Positions 57,901 to 64,000 of a DNA stretch of 64,000 bases are shown piece by piece (the first letter of the stretch is position 1; every line of letters starts with the position of its first letter). This DNA is from Platycnemis pennipes (taxonomy: Eukaryota > Arthropoda > Insecta > Odonata > Platycnemididae), in assembly GCA_933228895.1 (NCBI GenBank), contig OW121854.1, positions 11,287,131 to 11,351,130 on the forward strand. Reading direction: 5' to 3'. A program made the position numbers and the translations under genes. Under the pieces are notes generated by a model that saw only the letters and a program-made list of their open reading frames with translations, did not search any database and was not told the DNA's origin.

Positions 57901-58791
57901 ATACAACCCAAGTGATCATGTATACTTTTGTCCATAGGCCTCAATCAAGAGTCAAGGTTTTAGAGAAACAGATCCGTATGCTTCTGGATGAGTCTTGTGT
58001 GGCTAAAAGTCATGGGAAACTGAAGATAGCTTTGGAAAAAGCCAAGGAATCTTGTAGAAAGGAAAGGAGTATGGTCCGTTTGCAGGAACAAGCGGGACTT
58101 GTCAATGGACGCAATGAGGATCTCAGTTTTTCTGTAATTATGGACAATTACATATCTTTACAAGTTGTACATTTTACAATTGACAATACCCTTCACAGTT
58201 GACCTTTAACAATTTTATTTCTTTACAACCTGTACAAAATTCATCCTACCGTGGGCAAAAAAAGTAGAGATACTCTAGTTGTAGTAATGTACTCTAGTTA
58301 AGGTGTAAATAAAAAGTTTACTCGTAGTCCTATATAAAAACTAGTTATGCTAATATCTATCTGGATAAGTAGAGACCTTGCCTGGATGTAATCTGTTTTC
58401 CACTCTAATACTATCATTCTTTGGATTACCTTAGCTTCCTCTTGTCCCTTAACAATGATACTTTTATTTGTTTTTAGTATTTTTTTGCTGTGAGTTGTTC
58501 AGCCCCATTGGTCTGTGCAGCTGTGGATATCCTCTCATAAGTCTATTTTTATATGTTACATATTGTTTTGCAGACCCTATTCAATCTTGCTAACCAGTAT
58601 GAAGCCAATGAGATGTACAGTGAAGCTCTGAGTACCTACCAGTCCATCACACGGAACAGGTTGCTGCCAAATGTAAAAAGGTTGATGGTGAATATGGGCA
58701 ACATCTATTTAAAGATGGGTCAGTACCCTAAGGCTCTGAAGTTATACCAAATGGCTCTGGATCATGTTCCTGAAATATACAGGAATCTCAG
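45823..58791 (+). CDS. IFT88: Intraflagellar transport protein 88 (3' part outside window)
   Basis: Exons 45823-45969, 46074-46121, 52333-52469, 57938-58133 and 58574-58791 have phases 0, 0, 2, 0 and 2 and GT-AG junctions, giving about 248 residues. Family marks: N-terminal EEDDLYSGFNEYPSVF and DFQEAVRTS; ARPMTAVHGAGYTS; a coiled segment VKVLEKQIRMLLDESCVA; then tetratricopeptide repeats beginning LFNLANQYEANEMYSEALST and NMGNIYLKMGQYPKALKLYQ. IFT88 is a TPR protein of the IFT-B core needed to build cilia (Drosophila nompB). Human IFT88 is about 830 residues, so more than half lies beyond the last exon seen. Introns 2 and 3 are swollen by transposons. Confidence 0.93.
46074..46121 (+). CDS. 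IFT88: IFT88 exon 2 (48 bp)
   Basis: After AATTTGCAG the frame reads LLTRPGIGTRLGTPTG and ends before GTAATT. The Arg/Gly/Thr-rich text matches the linker after the N-terminal block of IFT88. It is phase 0 on both sides, so it joins the flanking exons without a frame problem. Confidence 0.8.
47147..48040 (+). mobile_element. Nested non-autonomous hAT element
   Basis: Ends ATAGCTGGGCA and TGCCCAGCTAT are inverted. TTACTGAC flanks both sides (47139-47146 and 48041-48048), an 8-bp duplication as in hAT. The interior keeps a BED-like scrap (LNNIKQDMRRTHPSKYVQFE at about 47440-47500) and a short frame 47606-47809. The catalytic domain is missing. GTTAAC/TTAACG-rich subterminal sequence lies at both ends. 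Confidence 0.75.
48164..50000 (+). pseudogene. Decayed DDE-like transposase of an arthropod-wide unnamed family
   Basis: Broken frames read in order: YQAMMTQLKERYNHPE; PSISNYMIRNVKKAVERNGI; FAFYKNDNVGRCMPGKKDCQ; MIMCNPPHPECFLGMCSDCP; VVVSGDFAENCSFVLQNATQ then GYHWNN; SFVLISDCLTH; a frameshift; NFFNQCLHESDFGVPATWHF; KGPCDGVGDCVKRL; an acidic stretch. I recognise the block order (GDFAENYSF, then D-x-x-AAQYKN, then CDGVGG-x-x-KR) from many uncharacterised arthropod proteins. I cannot name the superfamily; Asp in GDFAEN and DG in CDGVG are plausible active-site parts. Stops at about 48450 and 49262 and frameshifts near 49270 and 49620 show it is dead. Confidence 0.65.
50869..52332. other. IFT88 intron 2, no further feature recognised
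   Basis: AT-rich sequence with no exon, inverted terminus or family motif that I can support. Confidence 0.4.
52333..52469 (+). CDS. IFT88: IFT88 exon 3
   Basis: After GGCTTCAG the frame reads TQGNDGGGARPMTAVHGAGY and on to SKSED, ending GATTC before GTAAGT, phase 2. The RPMTAV-x-(A/G)AG(Y/F)T motif is the most recognisable short motif of the IFT88 N-terminal linker. It has no long ORF and is found only by motif and splice phase. Confidence 0.9.
52685..53445. repeat. Inverted pair of LINE 3' ends (head to head)
   Basis: 52685-52917 is the reverse complement of 53212-53445, almost identical over about 234 bp. Both arms end outward in the LINE tail (GGACAAATAAATGCAT plus TTA repeats). The right copy extends inward to about 52940 and encodes KKLSILPIPCIYIYIAIMY and MGLRLFNSLPKEIKHE, the RT C-terminus. 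It is the same family as 911-1300, and both copies lie in IFT88 intron 3. Confidence 0.85.
54190..57240 (-). pseudogene. Decayed Ty1/Copia retrotransposon in IFT88 intron 3
   Basis: Reading the - strand from right to left: GAG-pre-integrase Cys motif CEPCLVGKQTTLPQ (about 56040); integrase start LVHSDLAGPINP (about 56000); RT motifs LHFLQKSLHGLKQAPRELNR and HYVRKLLERYRMEKFKPVKT (54774-55064); RNase H LEGYADADWAGDAADGKSTT (about 54640); C-terminus DQKADIFTKGFVGNQF (about 54250). The order matches Copia pol (integrase before RT). Stops and frameshifts are many and a 55065-55430 segment looks like another repeat. No LTR pair was identified. The right limit is approximate. Confidence 0.75.
55065..55430. 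repeat. Unclassified repeat interrupting the Copia remnant
   Basis: This block separates the Copia RT and integrase regions. Its reverse strand has CCTCAGG/GAGGATGGAG and GAAACGTCGGCAGCG, words common near the 3' ends of Penelope-like and related retroelements. No coding sequence, so family placement is tentative. Confidence 0.35.
57938..58133 (+). CDS. IFT88: IFT88 exon 4
   Basis: After TCCATAG the first base completes Ser, then the frame reads PQSRVKVLEKQIRMLLDESC, ALEKAKESCRKERSMVRLQE and NGRNEDLSFS, ending before GTAATT. This is the helical segment just before the first TPR, with the conserved K-x-ALEKAK-(E/D)-(S/A)-x-RKER pattern. Confidence 0.92.
58574..58791 (+). CDS. IFT88: IFT88 exon 5 (first TPR units)
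   Basis: After TTTTGCAG the frame reads TLFNLANQYEANEMYSEALS, then NMGNIYLKMGQYPKALKLYQ and MALDHVPEIYRNL, ending CTCAG before GTACAT, phase 2. Two TPR-like helical pairs show the small-residue and Tyr pattern (N-x-(G/A)N-x-Y-x-x-x-x-x-Y-x-x-A). No following exon is recognised in the remaining 5.2 kb. Confidence 0.93.
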
Positions 58792-59308
58792 GTACATCAC
58801 TATAATCAAGATTTTCTGTGCATTTGCTATGGGTATACCGTAATGTTCCATCACAAAGTTATTGCCCTCCCTCGAGGTATCATTTTAGTTTAGGTGGGGT
58901 AACCCATCATATTCTATGAAGCTCTTGTACCGACTCTTGATTATTGTGTTGCTGAATTTCTTCCATTCTCTTATGGTGCAGAAGGTGTAGTTCATCAGCA
59001 CACCAAGCGTAGCACTGTTTGAGGGTGTCCAATAGAGATGGGTAGTTTGCAGATAAACCATTCAAGAGGAAATACATATTTGCTTCAGTGAACTAGGTGA
59101 ACTATTCACGGCCTCAGACTATGAATTGTTCAGTTGAACTAAAACTCCAATGTTTGCCACCTACTCCATGAACTTAAAATGCTTCTTTGTATTAGCTAGC
59201 CAGTAGTTCAGGTAACGCAGCCAATGAGCTCAATTAATTTTCTGAAAGGTGGCACCACTTGTAATTTGCTGACAAACCTTGGTTGAATGGGTCCCAGTTA
59301 AAATCATT
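58792..59308. other. IFT88 intron 5, left part
   Basis: No exon recognised. AGAGATGGGTAGTTTGC at about 59034 looks like a hAT-type end, but no partner end was found. Confidence 0.35.
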
Positions 59309-59323
59309 CTAACAGTTGGCCGG

Positions 59324-59964
59324 GCAGCTGCAGTAAAACTGAGCCCTTCTGGGTACCAGGTCATGCTGGCATTGCTGGAAATGAAATGGTGGATGAGTTG
59401 GCCAAAGCAGGAGCCAACCAAAGACCGTTTGGTCCAGAACCATTCGTACCCATAGCTCCCACAATGGGGAAAACGGAGATCCGAATGTGGGGCCTTGCTC
59501 GACATGCTGAGATCTGGCAGAAAACACCGAAGCTAAGACAGGCCAAACTTCACAAAGAGGGACCTAAACCTGGCCTAGCAAAGAAATTACTCCTACTAAA
59601 CAGGAGTCAATTACGTACAATAGTGGGACTGTTCACCAGACACTATCAAGTGATGAGACACCTCCATCTCCTGAAGATCACTGATTCAGCTAGATGCAGA
59701 TGGTGTGAAGAAGAGGACGAATCAACCTCACATCTCCTCTGCGAGTGCCAAGCCATAATGAGGACTCGGAATAGATATCTTGGCTCACCTTTCCTGGAAC
59801 CCAATGAAATTAAAGGGATCCTCATAGGAGACCTCTTGGCTTTTAGCCGGGCGATTGGTCTCTATGGGTGATCTCCTAAATGGTGGTTAGCACAATGGAC
59901 CAATAGGTCTAAGTGCCCAAGGGACTCGTTGTGTACCTCCACCTTCCTTTTAATCTAATCTAAT
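59324..59964 (+). mobile_element. 5'-truncated LINE: RNase H domain, zinc knuckle and tail
   Basis: The frame starts inside an RNase H domain (FWVPGHAGIAGNEMVDELAK), then NRSQLRTIVGLFTRHYQV, a zinc-knuckle CRWCEEEDESTSHLLCEC, and ends ...AIGLYG at a stop near 59871. The 3' end is a (TAATC)n tail (59951-59968). CTAACAGTTGGCCGG flanks it at 59309-59323 and 59965-59979, a 15-bp target duplication. The reading frame is intact for about 180 codons, so the insertion is young. Jockey/R1-like clades carry such an RNase H plus zinc knuckle; the exact clade is undetermined. Confidence 0.88.
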
Positions 59965-59979
59965 CTAACAGTTGGCCGG

Positions 59980-61150
59980 AAGTACATACATAGTTGAAAA
60001 TTTAGTTCTAGGAAATTTCGTATACAGCCAGGGCTTCCACTGACTCACTTTTACTCACTTATTCAAAAACCGGGTGACTTTTCTCACTATTTTGAAATAA
60101 TGCTCACTATTTTGTTAAATGCTCACTTTTCTGGCAAATGCGAACATATCCCACAAGAAAATCCATCCTTTCCGCGGAAATCACTCGCCTTTGCGCTTGC
60201 GCCACAAGTGGCAGACATAGTTCACTGCAATTGCGTTTGCGTAGTGGCCACTCCCCGGCTGCTGCATTGGAAGGGTGCTGGTGTCGTGGGCTAGCGTCGG
60301 TCAGGCAAGCAAGGAGATGCTACGGATCACTGGTAGGCATGTCGGAGCATGTGTGTGTTATTGCGTGCTGGCTGGCCGCTGTGGGCATTTGTTTACTTTC
60401 GCTTTTTTCCTTTGCAACCCCTGCGTAACTGCAACCCGCACCACAGTATGAACCGAGGGGATGGGGAATGTAGGGGAGGGCAACTGGGATGGGGAAAGTA
60501 GGGGAGGTTACTACCATATATGGAACGGAGTTTCTGCCCACGACCACTGCCACCACTCTGGCGCTGCACAACTAGATCGTCTGCTATTAGACTGTCTCAA
60601 TTTTTTAACGCTGTGTGTTGTGACTGTGGAAGGAGCTAGACTGAGGGAGACACAAGACGTTCACAAGAGACAGTGCTACATATGCGCAAGCTGCCCACCT
60701 ACTCGCTGCATGTCACTGATTGAAGGTAAGTGTTTCAGCTCTCAGTAATCCGGTGTTACATTAGAAAATTCCTTCTGTTTCTGTCTGTCCTTGTTGCTTT
60801 CACTGCACTACGGTGGAGGTGATAAAGATCGAGGGTTACTGGTGGAAATTTTCAAACGAGCCCTGGAGCTGAGCGAACAGGTGAAATGTACAGTGCTAAA
60901 CTGATCAAGTCTCAATCTTGCCACTTGCGTAACTTGATTTCTCATACGTCCTCCTCGCTACTTGTCTACACAAAAAAGCGAGACTTGGCAGTTGCATTTG
61001 TCATCGTAGGCTAATGTGCCGATGCCGGCGCAGGCCCCGTGCCTTGACTGATGCAGCATGTGGCTTGCTGACAGCCTCTGCAGTTTCTGTGCCGGTGCTC
61101 CGGCACGTGCGTTAGACCTGTTGCAGCGTTGTGGTTGAGTAGCAACTGCT
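59980..61150. other. GC-richer region with unexplained ORFs
   Basis: TCACTTTT/CTCACTATTTTG micro-repeats (60045-60140) are followed by GC-rich sequence to about 60730. A frame 60461-60748 has a donor-like GAAG followed by GTAAGT at 60726. No family was recognised. It may belong to the same unit as the coiled-coil fragment at 61150-61290. Confidence 0.3.
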
Positions 61151-61290
61151 CAAGCTCGCAGCAACAGCACGGGGAAAGTATGAAGAGTACCTGGAGGTTC
61201 AACAGAAACTAAAGGAAGATGAGCTGAAGAGATTACAAGAAGAGGAGAACGCTCGCCTGGAGAGGGAGAGGCAAGAGGCTGCCCAGTTTA
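61150..61290 (+). pseudogene. Coiled-coil coding fragment interrupted by piggyBac
   Basis: After a possible acceptor GCTCGCAG, the + frame reads TARGKYEEYLEVQQKLKEDE, LKRLQEEENARLERERQEAA and QF, a charged heptad-like helix, up to the TTAA at 61288. It breaks off there because piggyBac sequence begins. Its parent gene or element is unknown to me. Confidence 0.45.
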
Positions 61291-64000
61291 ACACGTTCAA
61301 TGCGGGTGCCGTTCTGGATCGGTGGTGGCGGGGGACTAGCCACGCGGCCGCCGTTCAGGAACGGCAGCCTGCTGTTCTTGGAAGAGGCAATGGTGGGAGG
61401 TGCCGCCTCCGTAGTGGAAAATTCTTCATCCGGCCGCGTGGCTAGTATGCGTCTGACCTTTCTCTAGTGCAGTCCGTTTTTCCGTGCCGTGAATTGTGGA
61501 GTTTCTGCATCTGACTTTCCAAAATGCCGAAGAAGAGATTTTCGAAGGTGAAGCAAATGTCTAAGGATATATCTTCGAGCAAAGGTAAATAATATTTATG
61601 TTTTTCTGCTGGATATTTTTAATATCTTTGCTTGTGTTTTAAAATAATGCTTGTTTTTCAGCGTTTTTATTTTTTTTTCCCTGTCATGTGTTAAATATGC
61701 TAATTTATAATATGTGATTTCTGATTTCCGCTGACGACATTGCTTCGTATTTTTTACCATTTTACTGTTTGTCAAAATTCATTTTCTACTTTTCTGAAAT
61801 TTCACACTCTTTTATTATTATATTATAACCCTATCACTTTGTTTTTTTATTTATATAATGTGTTTGTTTTATATACCGTGATTTTACTTTTCGTCGTTTC
61901 TAATTATATATTTTTCCTTTTATAACATTTTATTGCGTCTGAAATTCAAATAATCATGACTCAATTTTGTACTATGTTTATAAACTTTTCCGAAGTGTAT
62001 TTTATGATTAGAATATACACGATATCACATTTTTTTCCCCTAATATTTTATTCCTTTTTTTTAAATTCTAGTTTTTTCCATTTCTAACTCATTGTATTTC
62101 ACCAGTAGTAAAAAAAGTGACATTACAATATTATTTTCATTGTTTTGAGTACTTCTGTCTTTGATCTTTGCCATATACCATATAACTTCAATTATATTAA
62201 ATTTGTGTTCTTTATAGGTCTTGATCGCAAACCAAAAACTAATCCAGGACCTTCTGGCCTGCAACGAGACGAAGTAATCTCTCAAATGAAGAAGCACAGT
62301 GAAAAAAGTAATTAAAATATTTTTTTATATATCCGCAATTATTCCAAAGTGGGGTAGTGTTTTATTTCATGATATATCATTAAAATGTATTTATATTTCG
62401 TTTATTTTTGATGGATTCTCCCCCAAACATTTTTCTTTTCCTGTTTGTTTGTTACTTAGTTTGCCATTACACCATTGTGCGTTATTACGAATGAATGTAT
62501 TTGTCTTGCTTTCTCACTAGTATGTTACTTTTTTTGCCAGTTGAAAATTATAATCCGAAGGCTGGTCCCTCTGGTATCCAAGAAAAAAGACGTATTGAGG
62601 ACGAGGAAGAGTGCTGTGCAAAGAAGAGAGACTACGGAAAAAAACGTAATTATCTAATTACATTAAATTTATATATTACATTTTCCAGTAAAATTCTATC
62701 ACACACTGGATTAGAATTTACTCTTGATTGAGCGAATTTGAATGATGCGTTACTAACAACGTTTGATTTTCTTCCAGTTCAGACACTATGTGAGAGTTTG
62801 AGTAGGGGAAGAAAAATTAACTTGGAGGAAGTAGATGAAGAAATAATCCCTGAACTTCTATCAGGATTTGATTCAGATTTTGATTTTGATACCTCCAGCG
62901 AAGAAGAGGAAGACACTGACGAAGAGAGCATTGACGACCAATGTTTGGAAGAGCCTAATCACTTGTTGGACTCTTCTGTTTCCGGTACCGCCCGTAAGGC
63001 CCCCGATCCCGTTACTTTCCCTGGAAATATTGACACTTGTGCAGCTGCATCACGGGCACTTTCTCCCTTGCCCCTTTCTCAACACGTCCTTCCCTCTTTG
63101 GGGTTTATAACCCATGAACCCTCTCCGTCCCAAACTCTTCCTCCCACCCTTGGCAGAAAGAAAAGCGGTAGCCGAGGACGGGGTGCTCGTGGGAAATCGT
63201 GGAGGTTAGATTCTGAGCCACCCAAGTACACGTGGACTGAAACCAAACCTCGAGTTGAGCGAATCCCATTTTCGGGGGCTGAAAGATTAAATATTCTTCC
63301 AGATGGCCAGACCCCATATGATTATTTCTTATTAATTGCGGATGAACTTTTTTTTCAATTAGTGATTAGAGAGACGGAAAATTTTGCAATGGAGATTTTC
63401 CTCAAAAACGTTAGTCCGAGGGCTCGAATAACCAATTGGAAAACCTTGACGAGGGAGGAATTTGAAAAGTGGCTTGGGCTCTTGATACACGTGGGCAATA
63501 TACAGTTACCCAGAAGCGAGCTTCACTGGAGCACAAGCCCTCTGTACGAAATACCGCTGTTTCGCCGGGTAATGGGGCGGGATCGGTTTCTTTTGATAAT
63601 GCAAGCATTGCACTTCAACAAGAACCCTGGAGATGATGAGCCCTTGCCTACAGACAGGCTTTATAAAATAAGCCCCCTAATTGATTGGTTCAATTCTAGG
63701 ATGAAAGATATTTATTCACCAGCAAAGCAGTTGAGCCTCGATGAAAGTATGGTGTTGTGGCGTGGTCGACTTCTTTTCCGCCAATATATCAAGGGAAAAA
63801 GACACAAATACAGAATTAAACTGTACATGCTCACGGACCCATCAGGCTTGATACTGAGATTTTTTATACATGCGGGTAAAAGTGACAAAGAGGTAGGTGG
63901 CCAAGGCCATGCTCAAAAGGTTGTTCGAAAGCTCGTTTGCGATTTTGAAGGGGTCGGGCATTCCATATACATGGATAATTTTTATACGACCGTTGACTTA
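61288..64000 (+). mobile_element. piggyBac element, 5' part
   Basis: TTAA at 61288-61291 is followed by CACGTTCAATGCGGGTGCC, a piggyBac-type 5' terminus, in the middle of an open coiled-coil frame. Subterminal CTAGCCACGCGGCCG (61336-61350) and its reverse complement (61431-61445) form an inverted pair. A multi-exon transposase gene starts at 61524 and runs off the window. The 3' end is not visible, so the target duplication cannot be confirmed. Confidence 0.75.
61524..64000 (+). CDS. Multi-exon piggyBac transposase, 3' truncated by window
   Basis: Exons 61524-61584, 62218-62307, 62541-62645 and 62778-64000 join in phase 1, 1 and 1 with GT-AG junctions and stay open for 493 codons. Exon 1 is basic (MPKKRFSKVKQMSKDISSSK). 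Exons 2 and 3 each carry a KxNPGPSGLQ / NPKAGPSGIQ module. Exon 4 has an acidic Ser-rich stretch, then the DDE_Tnp_1_7 domain: GLLIHVGNIQLPR, YSPAKQLSLDESMVLWRGR, YRIKLYMLTDPSG, HSIYMDNFYTTVDL. Catalytic Asp residues are at about 407 and 485; the 78-residue spacing equals D268-D346 of the Trichoplusia enzyme. The third Asp would lie beyond the edge. No stop or frameshift in the visible part. Confidence 0.88.

Noticed and set aside
60461..60748. ORF with a donor-like end as a first exon
   Set aside because: No recognisable protein and no matching downstream exon. Listed only as an unexplained region.

Overview
The window is AT-rich, intron-rich nuclear DNA from an animal. The gene set and the repeat families (a LINE ending in TGATGATG, tRNA-headed SINEs, Harbinger-like MITEs, Copia) point to an arthropod, most likely an insect with a large, repeat-rich genome. 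The sequence does not let me name the species.

Three conserved host genes are present. (1) A CEP97-like centriolar gene on the + strand runs from before about position 1.3 kb to 27.7 kb. Its exons are small and GC-rich, set in long AT-rich introns; the leucine-rich-repeat part lies upstream of the window. (2) eIF1A on the - strand (43985-45397) is complete, with six coding exons whose junctions I checked base by base and a 148-residue product. (3) IFT88 on the + strand (45823 to beyond 58791) has five exons covering about the first 248 residues, then runs out of this window's readable exons. eIF1A and IFT88 are head to head, with 425 bp between their start codons.

Almost everything else is mobile DNA, often nested. 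From left to right: LINE 3' end (911-1300); tRNA-derived SINEs (about 1.85-1.98 kb and 3.06-3.18 kb); pogo-like element (4492-6279); LINE RT fragment (8.9-9.2 kb); inverted-repeat element (9341-9755); Harbinger-like MITE (11702-12431); mariner remnant (13.5 kb); 502-bp perfect tandem duplication (14248-15251); a 3.2-kb DNA-transposon-like block (15426-18627) holding two old SINE-headed repeats split by a hAT MITE; a TTAA-flanked element with a Mutator-like/Kolobok-like transposase (21955-25076) inserted into a LINE; a decayed Tigger/pogo element (29203-32042) with a nested MITE; a 72-bp tandem repeat (33.8 kb); a DDE_Tnp_4 remnant (36.3 kb); a giant near-perfect palindrome (36914-38608); a pogo-type MITE (40752-41097); and Copia and LINE scraps (41.7-42.1 kb).

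Inside IFT88 introns there is a long-TIR element with a decayed DDE-like transposase and a nested hAT element (46.5-50.9 kb), an inverted pair of LINE 3' ends (52.7-53.4 kb), a decayed Copia element on the - strand (54.2-57.2 kb) and a 5'-truncated LINE with clear target-site duplications (59324-59964). The right end (from 61288) is the 5' part of a multi-exon piggyBac gene, cut by the window edge.

Most unusual items: the 1.7-kb palindrome whose loop carries a short ORF with a start codon and splice-donor-like end; the TTAA-flanked Mutator/Kolobok element nested in a LINE; and the intron-bearing piggyBac gene with duplicated small exons.
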